Shown piece after piece: positions 8,379 through 17,092 of a stretch of DNA of 64,000 bases. Origin of the DNA: Armatimonadota bacterium (lineage in GTDB: Bacteria; Sysuimicrobiota; Sysuimicrobiia; Sysuimicrobiales; Sysuimicrobiaceae); the NCBI GenBank assembly GCA_025060455.1, contig JANXBY010000066.1:39782-103781 (forward strand), written 5' to 3'. A model generated the notes under the pieces. That model made no database searches and was not told where the DNA came from. It saw only the letters and a program-made list of their open reading frames with translations. A program made the position numbers and the translations under genes. Position 1 is the first letter of the stretch; each line of letters begins with the position of its first letter.

Positions 8379-9714
8379 GCTGCATTTCGTGGGCGCAGGG
8401 GGTTCCGGGATGAGCCCGCTGGCGGAGGTGTACGCCCGCCGCGGCGCGCACGTGTCGGGCTGTGACCTCCGCGACAGCCCGGCCCTCCGCCGCCTCGAGA
8501 CCGTCGGGGTGCAGGTATACGTGGGGCACACTCCCGACCACCTGGAGGACGCACAGCGCGTGGTGGTGTCCCGGGCGGTCCCTCCGACCGAGCCGGAGCT
8601 CGCCGCGGCCCGGGCCCGCGGCCTTCCTGTCCTCCACCGGGCGGAGCTGCTGGCGGAGTTGGTGGCGGGCGGGGACTCCGTAGGGGTGGCGGGCACGCAC
8701 GGCAAGACAACCACCACCGCCCTCGTGAGCGTGGCCCTAGAGGCTGCAGGGCTTGACCCCACGGCCGTGGTGGGCGGAGAGGTGCGCCCGTACGGCGGCG
8801 GGGCGAGGGTGGGAAGCGGACCCACGGTGGCGGAGGTGGACGAAAGCGACGGCTCCCTGGTCCGGGTGCGGGTGCACAGTGCGGTGGTCACCGGCCTGGA
8901 CCTTACGGACCACGCGGACCACTACCGCGACCTGACCTCGCTGCTGAACACCTTCGCGCAGTTCGTGGCGGCCACGGATCCCGGTGGGTGGGTGGTGCTT
9001 TGCGCGGACTGCCCCAACGCGGGCCGCCTCGCCCCGCACGCGCGGGGCCGGGTGGTGACCTACGGCCTGCAGTCCGGTAGCTACCGCGGCCGGGTGTTGG
9101 AGGTGCAGGGGCGGTGGAGCCGGTTCGTCCTTCAGCAGCGGGGCCGGGAGGTCGGAGAGGTACTCCTGAGCCTACCTGGCCGCCACAACGTGCTGAACGC
9201 CACCGCGGCGCTGGCGGTGGGGCTGGAGCGGGGAGCTTCGTTCGAGGCCATGCGGGAAGCCCTGGCGCGTTTCGGGGGCGTGCGGCGGCGGTTCGAGGTG
9301 TACTGCGACGCCCCCTTGGTGGTGGACGACTACGCCCACAACCCGGTGAAGGTGCGGGCGTTTCTGCGGGCGGTGCGCGAGGCCTGGCCGGGCCGTCGGG
9401 TGGTGGCGGTGTTCCAGCCCCACCGCTACTCCCGGACCCGGACCACCTACCGGCAGTACGCGGAAGCCTTTGAGGACGCGGACGAGGTGGTGGTGACGGA
9501 GCTGTACCCCGCGGACGAGCCGCCAGAACCGGGGGTGAGCGGGAGGCTGATCGCCGACCACCTGCGCCACCCAAGGGTGCGGTGGGTCCCGGAGCTGGAG
9601 GACGTGGTGGGCGTGCTGTTGGGGTGCGTGCGGCCCGAGGACGTGGTAGCCACCCTGGGGGCGGGGGACGTGTGGCGGGTGGCGCAGCGGCTGGCTCAGG
9701 AGGTGAAGCGGTGA
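8371..9714 (+). CDS. murC: UDP-MurNAc:L-alanine ligase MurC
   Basis: First Mur ligase, joining L-alanine to UDP-MurNAc; 447 aa. TTG 8371 overlaps the end of murG by eight bases and gives the expected N-terminus with the GAGGSGMSPLAE nucleotide fold. The ATP loop is canonical (GTHGKTTTT), followed by EVDESDGS and DDYAHNP motifs. The protein ends in GTGA, which also forms the murB start. Confidence 0.95.
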   Translation: MGELHFVGAGGSGMSPLAEVYARRGAHVSGCDLRDSPALRRLETVGVQVYVGHTPDHLEDAQRVVVSRAVPPTEPELAAARARGLPVLHRAELLAELVAGGDSVGVAGTHGKTTTTALVSVALEAAGLDPTAVVGGEVRPYGGGARVGSGPTVAEVDESDGSLVRVRVHSAVVTGLDLTDHADHYRDLTSLLNTFAQFVAATDPGGWVVLCADCPNAGRLAPHARGRVVTYGLQSGSYRGRVLEVQGRWSRFVLQQRGREVGEVLLSLPGRHNVLNATAALAVGLERGASFEAMREALARFGGVRRRFEVYCDAPLVVDDYAHNPVKVRAFLRAVREAWPGRRVVAVFQPHRYSRTRTTYRQYAEAFEDADEVVVTELYPADEPPEPGVSGRLIADHLRHPRVRWVPELEDVVGVLLGCVRPEDVVATLGAGDVWRVAQRLAQEVKR

Positions 9715-10628
9715 CCGCCACCGCGCGGGCGGACCGGCTGGCGCAGCGGCTGCAGGAGCTGTGTCGGGACGTGCGGCGGGACGAACCCCTCCGCCGTCAC
9801 ACCACCTTCCGCATCGGAGGGCCTGCGGACGTGTTGGTGGTCCCGCGGAGCACGGAGGAGCTGCGCGCGGTGGCGCGCTGGCTGTACACCTCCGGGGAGC
9901 CGTTCGTGGTGCTGGGGCGAGGGTCCAACGTGCTGATCTCCGACCGCGGCGTGCGCGGGGTGGTGGTGAAGGTGGGGGGCGCGCTGGACCGGGTCCGGTG
10001 GGACGGCGCCCGGGTGGTGGCGGAGGCGGGGGCTGGACTACCGCGGTTGAGCCTGCGGGCCGGCCGGCGGGGCCTGGCGGGCCTCGAGTTCGCGGCGGGC
10101 ATCCCCGGGTCCGTGGGAGGAGGTGTGGCCATGAACGCGGGAGCGCACGGCCACAGCCTGCAGGAGGTGGTGCGGCGGGTGCACGTGGTGACGCCCCATG
10201 GTGACCGCGCGTGGCGGGCCGACGAGATGGGCTTCGGCTACCGCACCAGCCGGCTGCACCACGAGGCGGCGGTGGTGGTGGAGGTGGAGATGGAGCTGGA
10301 GCCAGCTGCATCGGAGGAGGTGTTGGACCGCACCACCCGGTGGCTGCAGCACCGCGGCGCCACACAGCCCGTGCGGCTCCCCTCCTCCGGCTGCGTGTTC
10401 CGGAACCCTCCGGGAGACGCCGCAGGGAGGCTGGTGGAGCTGGCCGGTGCGAAGGGGTTGCGGGAAGGAGGGGTGGAGGTGTCCACCCTGCACGGGAACT
10501 ACGTGGTGAACACCGGGGGAGGCCGCGCGGAGGACGTGCTGCGGCTGGTGGACCGGGTCCGCGAGCACGTGCGCCGGGCGTTCGGCGTGGAGCTGGAGCT
10601 GGAAGTCCAGCTGGTGGGGGAGTTCTGA
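9711..10628 (+). CDS. murB: UDP-N-acetylenolpyruvoylglucosamine reductase MurB
   Basis: FAD- and NADPH-dependent reductase making UDP-MurNAc; 305 aa from GTG 9711, overlapping the murC stop. The FAD-binding signature (GRGSNVLISD) is present, followed by the GIPGSVGGGVAMNAGA loop. A C-terminal SGCVFRNP and HGNYVVN indicate the short, type II MurB typical of Gram-positive and deep-branching bacteria. murC-murB-ftsQ is the usual gene order. Confidence 0.95.
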   Translation: MTATARADRLAQRLQELCRDVRRDEPLRRHTTFRIGGPADVLVVPRSTEELRAVARWLYTSGEPFVVLGRGSNVLISDRGVRGVVVKVGGALDRVRWDGARVVAEAGAGLPRLSLRAGRRGLAGLEFAAGIPGSVGGGVAMNAGAHGHSLQEVVRRVHVVTPHGDRAWRADEMGFGYRTSRLHHEAAVVVEVEMELEPAASEEVLDRTTRWLQHRGATQPVRLPSSGCVFRNPPGDAAGRLVELAGAKGLREGGVEVSTLHGNYVVNTGGGRAEDVLRLVDRVREHVRRAFGVELELEVQLVGEF

Positions 10629-11354
10629 GTGGGGGCTTGGCCGGATCCGGGCCCGTTCCCGTGGGCGCGGCTGCTGCGCCTGTGGGCCGCGGTGGCCGGC
10701 ACGTGCGCGGTGCTGAGCTTTCCGAGTTCGGCCGCGTTTTCCCTGCAGGAGGTGGAAGTGCACGGGGCCCGGCGGCTGGACGCGCGGGAGCTGGCACGGG
10801 CCGGGGGGCTGGAGGTGGGAATGCCGCTGGCCTCCGTGGACCCGGACCGGGTCCGGCGGCGCCTGCTGCGCCTTCCCCGGGTCCGTGACGCCTGGGTCCA
10901 GGCGCGGTGGCCCTCGCGGGTGCGGGTGTGGGTGGACGAACGCACGCCGCAGGCGGTGCTGCGGCTTCCCGACGGCACGGAGGTGTTGGTGGACGAGGAC
11001 GGCGTGGTGTTGGACGGGGCCGCGCAGGGGCTTCCGGTGGTGCTGGGCCCGAAGGTCCGGTGGCTGCAGCCCGGCGAGGCGGTGCCCGCGCCGGAGGTGG
11101 TCCGGCTGGTGCGGGAACTGGCAGCTCTGCCCGATCCGGACCGGCAGCAGGTGGCCTGGGCGCGGCCGCTCGCCACCGGGGACGTCACCGTGGGCACGCG
11201 GGACGGACTGGTCGTGCGCGCGGCGGCCGGGCGGCTCGGTAAAGGGCTGCGGACCGCGCGAGAGGTGGCACAGGCGCTCTGGGCCCGGGGCGTGCGCGCC
11301 GGGGTGGTGGACGTGCGGTACGCGGACCGCGCGGTGGTCCAGCCGGCACCCTAG
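10629..11354 (+). CDS. ftsQ: Divisome protein FtsQ/DivIB
   Basis: Bitopic membrane protein of the divisome; 241 aa from GTG 10629, adjacent to the murB stop. A short cytoplasmic N-terminus and one hydrophobic segment (about residues 12-35) precede a POTRA domain (FSLQEVEVHGARRLD onward) and an FtsQ beta domain. Sequence conservation in this family is low, so the assignment depends on this architecture plus position between murB and ftsA. Its TAG stop codon lies inside a copy of the interspersed repeat. Confidence 0.88.
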   Translation: MGAWPDPGPFPWARLLRLWAAVAGTCAVLSFPSSAAFSLQEVEVHGARRLDARELARAGGLEVGMPLASVDPDRVRRRLLRLPRVRDAWVQARWPSRVRVWVDERTPQAVLRLPDGTEVLVDEDGVVLDGAAQGLPVVLGPKVRWLQPGEAVPAPEVVRLVRELAALPDPDRQQVAWARPLATGDVTVGTRDGLVVRAAAGRLGKGLRTAREVAQALWARGVRAGVVDVRYADRAVVQPAP

Positions 11355-11411
11355 ACCACTCCGAAAATCGCCGGCGCGATTTTGGGGATCCCGGTCTACC
11401 CCGCACGCTCC
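11340..11411 (-). repeat. Interspersed palindromic repeat, copy 1
   Basis: The core (11351-11396) read on the minus strand runs from GACCGGG through the inverted repeat AAAATCGC-GCCG-GCGATTTT to GGAGTGGTCTAGG. It matches copies 2 and 3 at 29.96 and 63.25 kb. Upstream in repeat orientation, GCGTGCGG is also shared with copy 2. It sits in the 188-base ftsQ-ftsA gap and includes the ftsQ stop codon. Its orientation is opposite to the genes, which argues against a role as their riboswitch. Confidence 0.7.
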
Positions 11412-11542
11412 GTAGCTTGTCACCGGCGCGGGAACGTCCGGGCGTTGCAGGTTGCCGGCAGGAGTCAGGCCGGGGCCGCAGAAGACCTTCGGAGAAGCAA
11501 AAGCCCATTTCCTTGCGCGAAGTTGCACGGAGGAGGTCGGCG

Positions 11543-12778
11543 GTGCCGAAGAAGGGTTCCCTGGTGGGGCTGGACATCGGCACCACGAAGGTGTGCGCGC
11601 TCGTGGGAGAGGTGGACGAGGACGGCGAGGTGCACGTGGCCGGCGTGGGGACCGTGCCGTGCACCGGGCTGCGCCGGGGCGTGGTGACGGACCTGGAGGC
11701 CACCACCCAGGCCCTGGCGGAGGCGGTGGAGCGCGCGGAGCGGATGTCGGGTCAGACCATCCGCTCTGCATACCTGTCCGTCTCCGGTGAGCACATCGCG
11801 TCGCAGAACAGCCGCGGAGTGGTGGCGGTTTCCCGCAGCGACCGGGAGATCAGCCCGCAGGACGTGGAGCGGGTGGTGGAGGCGGCGCGCATGGCCGCCA
11901 TCCCCGCGCCCGACCGGGAGATCATCCACCTGCTGCCTCGGGGGTTTGTGGTGGACGGCCAGGAGGGCGTGCGGGACCCGGTGGGCATGTACGGCACCCG
12001 GCTGGAGGTGGAAGCGCACATCGTCACCGGCACGAGCACGCTGCTGGCCAACCTGGTGAAGTGCGTGCACCGGGCAGGCCTGGAGGTGGAGGAGATGGTG
12101 CTGGAGCCCCTGGCCTCCGCGGAGGCGGTGCTGTCCCCCGCGGAGCGGGAGCTGGGGGTGGTGGTGTGTGACGTGGGCGGCGGGACCACCAGCCTCGGCG
12201 TGTTCCACACAGGCGGGCTGGTGCACACCGCGGTGCTGCCCGTGGGGGGCAACCACATCACCCACGACATCGCCTTCGGGCTGCGGACGCCCCTGCCGGA
12301 GGCGGAGAAGCTGAAGGTCCGGTACGGGGCCGCGTCGGTGCATGCGGTGCAGGAAGGAGAGCTGGTGGAAGTGGTGGGCGTGGGCGAACAGGAGCCTCGG
12401 GTCCTGCCCCGGCGCCACCTGTGCGAGATCATCCAGCCCCGGGTGGAGGAGATCCTGAGTCTGGTGGCCTCGCACCTGCACCGGCCGGAGTTGGCCCGGC
12501 GGGTGCCCGCGGGCGTGGTGCTCACGGGCGGGACCGCCCTGCTGCGGGGGTTTGCGGAGCTGGCGAGCGAACGGCTGGGGCTGCCCGCGCGGGTGGGCTA
12601 CCCGACGGGCGTGGTGGGGCTGGCGGACGCGGTCAGCAGCCCGGCCTTCGCCACCGCCGTGGGGCTGGTACTGTACGGGGTGCGGCAAGACCGCCACCGG
12701 ACGCGGCGCGCGGAGCGCAACGGCGCGGTGTGGGGGCGCCTGCGGGCGTGGGTGCGCGGCGTGTTGCACGGAGAGTAG
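11543..12778 (+). CDS. ftsA: Divisome actin-like ATPase FtsA
   Basis: Cytoplasmic actin-fold protein that tethers FtsZ to the membrane; 411 aa. I chose GTG 11543 because AGGAGG lies just upstream and the protein then begins with the phosphate-1 motif (GLDIGTTKVCALVGE). The frame is open further upstream, but that stretch does not look coding. The phosphate-2 region (VCDVGGGTTSLGVF) and adenosine motif (LTGGTALLRG) are present. The basic, tryptophan-containing C-terminus (RLRAWVRGVLHGE) is consistent with the amphipathic membrane-targeting helix. ftsZ follows. Confidence 0.95.
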   Translation: MPKKGSLVGLDIGTTKVCALVGEVDEDGEVHVAGVGTVPCTGLRRGVVTDLEATTQALAEAVERAERMSGQTIRSAYLSVSGEHIASQNSRGVVAVSRSDREISPQDVERVVEAARMAAIPAPDREIIHLLPRGFVVDGQEGVRDPVGMYGTRLEVEAHIVTGTSTLLANLVKCVHRAGLEVEEMVLEPLASAEAVLSPAERELGVVVCDVGGGTTSLGVFHTGGLVHTAVLPVGGNHITHDIAFGLRTPLPEAEKLKVRYGAASVHAVQEGELVEVVGVGEQEPRVLPRRHLCEIIQPRVEEILSLVASHLHRPELARRVPAGVVLTGGTALLRGFAELASERLGLPARVGYPTGVVGLADAVSSPAFATAVGLVLYGVRQDRHRTRRAERNGAVWGRLRAWVRGVLHGE

Positions 12779-12829
12779 GTGTGGAACGGCGTGGCAGCGC
12801 GAGCAAACCGGGGTGACGAGGAGGGGACC

Positions 12830-13906
12830 ATGGCGCACCTGGACCGAGACCTGCGGCGGTTCGCCTCCATCAAGGTGGTGGGGGTCGGCGGGGCGGGCAG
12901 CAACGCGGTGAACCGCATGATCGCCGCGGGCCTGCGCGGGGTGGAGTTCATCGCCATCAACACCGACGTGCAGGCCCTGGCCCTTTCCCAGGCGGAGCGG
13001 AAGATCCACATCGGGGCGAAGCTCACCCGGGGCCTGGGGGCCGGCGGCAACCCGGAGGTGGGCCGCCAGGCGGCGGAGGAGACCAAGGACGAGCTGTACG
13101 ACGCCCTGGAAGGCGCGGACATGGTGTTCGTGACCGCGGGGATGGGCGGCGGCACCGGCACGGGCGGTGCGCCGGTGGTGGCCCGCATCGCGCGGGAGCA
13201 GGGCGCGCTCACCATCGGGGTGGTCACCAAACCCTTCTCCTTTGAGGGGCGCCGGCGGGCCGCGGCGGCAGAGGAGGGCATCCGGAACCTCAAGGAGCAG
13301 GTGAACACCCTCATCACCATCCCCAACGACCGGCTCCTGCAGCTGGTGGACCGGAGCGTGAGCATGATCGAGGCCTTCCGGGTGGCGGACGACGTTCTCC
13401 GCCAGGGGGTCCAGGGCATCGCAGACCTCATCACCGTGCCGGGCCTCATCAACCTGGACTTCGCGGACGTGCGGACGGTGATGGCGGAGGCCGGAAGCGC
13501 CCTCATCGGCATCGGCGTGGCCTCCGGCGAGGACCGGGCGGTGCGGGCTGCCCGCACCGCCATCAGCAGCCCCCTGCTGGAGACGTCCATGGACGGTGCC
13601 CGGGGCGTGCTGCTGAACGTCACCGGCGGCCTGGACCTGGGCCTGGTGGAGGTGAACGAGGCCGCCCAGATCATCGCGGACGCCGCGGACCCCGACGCCA
13701 ACATCATCTTCGGGGCGGTGATCGACGAGGGGCTCCGGGACGAGGTGCGCATCACCGTGATCGCCACCGGCTTCGACGCCGCGCGGACGAAGCAGGCTGC
13801 GACGGCCCCGGAACGGGCGGCGGCCCCGGCATCCGTGGACCGCGAGGTGCCCGTGAAGATGTTCATCGACGACCTGGACGTGCCGGCGTTCCTGCGGAAG
13901 CGCTGA
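12830..13906 (+). CDS. ftsZ: Cell division tubulin homologue FtsZ
   Basis: GTPase forming the Z ring; 358 aa. ATG 12830 is preceded by GAGGAGGGG and gives the standard N-terminus ([18 protein letters not shown]). The tubulin signature GGGTGTG is intact, as is the T7 loop region with NLDFADVR. A short variable linker leads to the C-terminal peptide ([12 protein letters not shown]), which binds FtsA and SepF; both partners are encoded in this window. Confidence 0.97.
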   Translation: MAHLDRDLRRFASIKVVGVGGAGSNAVNRMIAAGLRGVEFIAINTDVQALALSQAERKIHIGAKLTRGLGAGGNPEVGRQAAEETKDELYDALEGADMVFVTAGMGGGTGTGGAPVVARIAREQGALTIGVVTKPFSFEGRRRAAAAEEGIRNLKEQVNTLITIPNDRLLQLVDRSVSMIEAFRVADDVLRQGVQGIADLITVPGLINLDFADVRTVMAEAGSALIGIGVASGEDRAVRAARTAISSPLLETSMDGARGVLLNVTGGLDLGLVEVNEAAQIIADAADPDANIIFGAVIDEGLRDEVRITVIATGFDAARTKQAATAPERAAAPASVDREVPVKMFIDDLDVPAFLRKR

Positions 13907-13927
13907 CCGACCGCACTCCGGAAAGCG

Positions 13928-13949
13928 CCGGCGCGGCGCGCCGCGCCGG
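13928..13949 (+). other. Perfect 22-bp GC palindrome before the M50 protease gene
   Basis: The stretch is a perfect palindrome (CCGGCGCGGCG followed by its exact reverse complement) in the ftsZ-M50 gap. It ends at the ribosome binding site (GGAGGAGGG) of the downstream ATG at 13959. In RNA it would fold back on itself and could attenuate transcription or mask that site. It carries no T-tract. The preceding bases from 13909 resemble one arm of the interspersed repeat. Confidence 0.5.
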
Positions 13950-13958
13950 AGGAGGGTC

Positions 13959-15140
13959 ATGACCGACCTGGGCGATCCCCTGGAGCGGGCTGTCCGACGC
14001 CACGTTCCGGTGCTGGAGGTGCACCGGGCGGACGGGGCGCTGGGGTTCGTGGTGGCGGACAGTCCCCACCTGACCCCTGCCTTCCGCAGCCTCCGGCGGG
14101 AGCTGGCCGCCCTGGGCTACACGCCGTTGCTGCGCAGGCGCCACGGCCGCGTGTGGCTGCACCTGGTGCCGAAGCCCCCGCGCGGGGGCAGCAACCGCTG
14201 GCTGGTGGTGGCGCTGTTCCTGGCCACCTTGGCGACCACCTTCGCCACGGGTTTCCTGGCCTCCCAGCGGTTCGCGCAGGTGCTGCAGCAGGTCCCGCAC
14301 GCGGTGCTGCGGGCCGGCTACTGGCCCAACCCGTGGCTGGACGGGCTCACCTTCAGCGCGGCCCTCATGAGCATCCTCCTGGTGCACGAGCTGGGCCACA
14401 AGCTGGCCGCCCGGGTGCACGGGATCGAGGCCAGCGGCCCGTACTTCATACCGTTCCCGCCCCTGCTGGTGGGCAGCGAGATGTCCCTGGGGACCATGGG
14501 CGCGGTGATCTTCTCCAAGGAGCCGGCCCCGGACCGGGACGGGCTGTTCGACCTGGGCGCATCCGGCCCCGTGGCGGGCCTGGTGGTGGCCGCGGTGGTA
14601 CTGTGGGTGGGACTGGAGCGTACGGTGCTGCTGGACCTGCACGCCCTGTGTCCCGGCCTGCAGCCGGAGAACTGCGGCCCGCTGCTGGCCCTGCCAAGGT
14701 TCCCCTTCGGGCTGCCGTGGGTGGTGGACCAGGTGGTGCGGTGGCGGTTCGGGGCGTCTGCCGACGTGGTGCCGTACCTGGACCCGCTCCTGGACGCCGC
14801 GGTGATCGGCCTGTTTGTCACCGCGGTGAACCTGTTGCCCGCGAGCTCCCTGGACGGCGGCCACGTCACCCGGGCTCTGCTGGGCGAGCGGTGGCACCGG
14901 TGGGGATCGTACCTGGCCGTGGGTTTGCTGTTCCTGATGGGCCTGTGGCTGATGGCGGTCCTGTTGCTGTTCCTGCTCTCCCGGGGCCACCCTGGCCCCA
15001 TGGACGACCTCACCCCGCCCTCTGCAGGCCGGCTTTGGGCCGGGCTCGGGCTGCTGGCGGTGTTCCTGGCCTCCCTGCCGTGGACCACCTTCCTCCTGCT
15101 GTTCCGGCTCCTGGGGGAGCTGGTGGGGCGCTGGCTGTGA
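13959..15140 (+). CDS. M50 (site-2 protease) family membrane metalloprotease
   Basis: Intramembrane zinc metalloprotease; 393 aa. A soluble N-terminal domain (about residues 1-80) precedes several membrane segments. The zinc motif HELGH (residues 143-147) lies in a hydrophobic helix, and the distal NLLPASSLDGGH supplies the third ligand. The KLAARVHGIEASGPYFIPFP segment resembles the EGY/plant-like branch of the family. Its substrate is unknown. It follows ftsZ in the same direction and overlaps the ABC ATPase gene by four bases, so it probably belongs to the downstream transcription unit. Confidence 0.85.
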   Translation: MTDLGDPLERAVRRHVPVLEVHRADGALGFVVADSPHLTPAFRSLRRELAALGYTPLLRRRHGRVWLHLVPKPPRGGSNRWLVVALFLATLATTFATGFLASQRFAQVLQQVPHAVLRAGYWPNPWLDGLTFSAALMSILLVHELGHKLAARVHGIEASGPYFIPFPPLLVGSEMSLGTMGAVIFSKEPAPDRDGLFDLGASGPVAGLVVAAVVLWVGLERTVLLDLHALCPGLQPENCGPLLALPRFPFGLPWVVDQVVRWRFGASADVVPYLDPLLDAAVIGLFVTAVNLLPASSLDGGHVTRALLGERWHRWGSYLAVGLLFLMGLWLMAVLLLFLLSRGHPGPMDDLTPPSAGRLWAGLGLLAVFLASLPWTTFLLLFRLLGELVGRWL

Positions 15141-15832
15141 GCGTGGAGCTCGAAGGAGTCCGCAAGCGCTACGGCCCCCTGGAGGTGCTGCGGGGTGTGA
15201 CCCTGCGGGCTGCACCGGGGGAGGCGGTAGGGTTGGTGGGCCCCAACGGCGCGGGGAAGACCACCACCCTGCGTGTACTGGCAGCCCTGGCCCGGCCCAC
15301 GGGGGGAGTCGCGAGGGTGTGCGGGTGGGACGTGGCCCGCCACCCCGACCAGGTGCGCCGGCGCGTGGGGTTTGTGGCCGAGCAGTCCGGGGTGTACGGG
15401 AGACTTTCCGGGCTGGAGATCCTGGAGTACTTCGGTGTGCTATACGGCCTCGCGCGCAGCGAAGCACGGCGGAGGGCGGAGCAGCTGGTGAGCTGGCTCG
15501 GCATGGAGAAGTTCTGCGGTCGGCCCGCGTCCACCTACTCCCGCGGCATGCGCCAGCGGCTGCACGTGGCGAGGGCGCTGCTGCACGACCCCGAGGTGCT
15601 GTTGCTGGACGAGCCCACGACCGGACTGGACGCGTCCACCTGCCGCCTCGTCCGGGAGGCGGTGCGTTCCCTCGCCCGCCAGGGACGCTGTGTGGTACTG
15701 GCCACCCACTCCGCGGAGGAAGCCTCGCACGTCTGCTCCCGCGTGGTGCACCTGGCAGAAGGGACCGTTCAGCACGAGGAGGCTGCCCATTATCCCCTGC
15801 GCGCCACGGTCGAAGGCCACCCGGTCCCGTGA
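15137..15832 (+). CDS. ABC exporter ATPase, NatA/DrrA-like
   Basis: ATP-binding subunit of an ABC-2-type exporter; 231 aa from GTG 15137 (GTGA overlap with the protease gene). Walker A (GPNGAGKTTT), the signature YSRGMRQRL (a common LSGGQ variant of NatA-type proteins), Walker B (LLLDEPTTGLD) and the H-loop (ATHSAEEA) are present. It pairs with the overlapping permease gene. The substrate cannot be read from sequence; NatAB-like systems export sodium or drugs. Confidence 0.9.
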   Translation: MSVELEGVRKRYGPLEVLRGVTLRAAPGEAVGLVGPNGAGKTTTLRVLAALARPTGGVARVCGWDVARHPDQVRRRVGFVAEQSGVYGRLSGLEILEYFGVLYGLARSEARRRAEQLVSWLGMEKFCGRPASTYSRGMRQRLHVARALLHDPEVLLLDEPTTGLDASTCRLVREAVRSLARQGRCVVLATHSAEEASHVCSRVVHLAEGTVQHEEAAHYPLRATVEGHPVP

Positions 15833-16914
15833 GACGCGCGTGGGCCGTAGCGGCCAAGGAACTGCTGGACCTGAGCCGGGACCGACGGGCCCTGTTGCTG
15901 GGCCTGTTGGTGCCCGCCCTAAGCGTGCCCCTGCTGTCGCTGCTGGTCGAGGCGGACACTTCCCGGCGCCTCAGCTCCCCTGCCCGTGTGGCGGTGGTGC
16001 GGTCTGCGGGGGCTGAGGAGCTGCTGCGGTTCGCACAGGGCTTGGTGGAGGCCGTGCCTGTGGCAGACGCGCAGGAGGCGCTGCGCACAGGCCAGGTGTC
16101 CGCGGTGGTGGAGGTGCGCCAGGCCGACAAGGGCGGTGCGCTACAGGAGGTGGTGGTGCGGTACCGGGCCCGCGACCCGGAGGGGCTGGTGGCCCGGGAG
16201 CGGGTGGCGCAGGTGGTGGCCCGCTATTCCCTGCCCTTGGTGGACCGCGCCCTGCGCGCCCACGGGCTAGATCGGGAGGCGCTGACACCCGTCCGCCTCC
16301 GGGACGAGCCGGTGCCGGGAGGTGCCGGGTGGGCCGGAAGTCTGGTCCCCCTGGTGGTGGTGGTGTGGAGCTTCGCGGGCGCGTCCCTGGTGGCCGCAGA
16401 TCTCACCGCCGGAGAGAAGGAACGCGGCGCGTGGGACATCCTGCGGTGCGCCCCCGTCAGCCGCTGGTCCCTGGTGGCCGGCAAATTCGTGGCCTGCTGG
16501 TGGGCGGGGACCGCCCTGGCCGCGGTGGCCACTGCCGCCCAGCTGGCCGCCTCCGCCGCGGGTTTTCCCGGGATCCCGCAGGCTGTGGTGCTGCTCCTGG
16601 CCGCCGCCTGCGCCAGCGCCCTGGCGGGGGGAGCGTCCCTGGCCGTGGGGATGGTGAGCCGCAGCGCGCGGGAGGCCCACCAGTGGACGTTTCCCCTCTA
16701 CCTCCTGGCCATGGCCGGCGCCACAGGTTCCGGTTCGTTGGCGGGCTGGCCGCCCGCGGCCGCAGTACCGGTGCTGAACGCCTTCCTCCTCGCGCAGCGG
16801 GCCGCCGCCGGGGGCCTGCCGGAAGCCAGCCAGCTTGCCTGGGCCGTTGCGACCTCCGCGGCAGCATGTGCCCTCCTTCTGGCCACCTGCACGCGCCTCG
16901 TGGACAGGGAGTGA
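15829..16914 (+). CDS. ABC-2-type permease, NatB-like
   Basis: Membrane subunit partnering the preceding ATPase; 361 aa from GTG 15829, four-base overlap. The first membrane helix (about residues 18-38) is followed by a large extracytoplasmic domain and then five or so helices at the C-terminus. This is the layout of NatB and ABC2_membrane_3 proteins. The segment SLVAADLTAGEKERGAWDIL is characteristic of NatB-type permeases. Only this pair is present, so the transporter is probably two copies of each. Confidence 0.85.
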   Translation: MRRAWAVAAKELLDLSRDRRALLLGLLVPALSVPLLSLLVEADTSRRLSSPARVAVVRSAGAEELLRFAQGLVEAVPVADAQEALRTGQVSAVVEVRQADKGGALQEVVVRYRARDPEGLVARERVAQVVARYSLPLVDRALRAHGLDREALTPVRLRDEPVPGGAGWAGSLVPLVVVVWSFAGASLVAADLTAGEKERGAWDILRCAPVSRWSLVAGKFVACWWAGTALAAVATAAQLAASAAGFPGIPQAVVLLLAAACASALAGGASLAVGMVSRSAREAHQWTFPLYLLAMAGATGSGSLAGWPPAAAVPVLNAFLLAQRAAAGGLPEASQLAWAVATSAAACALLLATCTRLVDRE

Positions 16915-16973
16915 GCTGAGAATTCCGGGGCCTGGGGGAGCTTGGTGGCAAAACACGGCGCCCGGGGCTGCCA

Positions 16974-17009
16974 GCTGGACTTCAGCGCAGTCCAGCGGGC
17001 TTGCCCGCT
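16974..17009 (+). terminator. Tandem hairpins after the ABC permease gene
   Basis: Two perfect inverted repeats follow each other: GCTGGACT with AGTCCAGC (16974-16996) and GCGGGC-TT-GCCCGC (16996-17009). They could end the upstream transcript, though there is no T-tract. The second hairpin overlaps the -35 hexamer of the nrdR promoter. The rest of the 178-base gap holds a near-direct repeat beginning GGGGAGCTTGG (about 16935 and 17067) of unknown role. Confidence 0.4.
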
Positions 17010-17029
17010 AGGCGCAGCGTCGCTACAAT
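17001..17029 (+). promoter_or_regulatory. Sigma70-like promoter of nrdR-nrdJ
   Basis: TTGCCC (17001-17006), a 17-base spacer and TACAAT (17024-17029) form a good sigma70-type promoter, about 60 bases before the nrdR ATG. The -10 region continues as ACAATATGTGG, which loosely resembles half of an NrdR box. Autoregulation by NrdR is therefore plausible but unproven. Confidence 0.6.
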
Positions 17030-17092
17030 ATGTGGCACCGGTTCCGCCTCGAACCTCAACATCTAGGGGAGCTTGGGGGAAAGCCAGGAAGG

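Noticed and set aside
11465..13960. Antisense open frame of more than 800 codons over ftsA and ftsZ
   Set aside because: His-rich shadow caused by codon bias; both sense genes are unambiguous.
16915..17092. Cobalamin riboswitch upstream of nrdR-nrdJ
   Set aside because: No recognisable B12-box sequence; the hairpins are simple inverted repeats.
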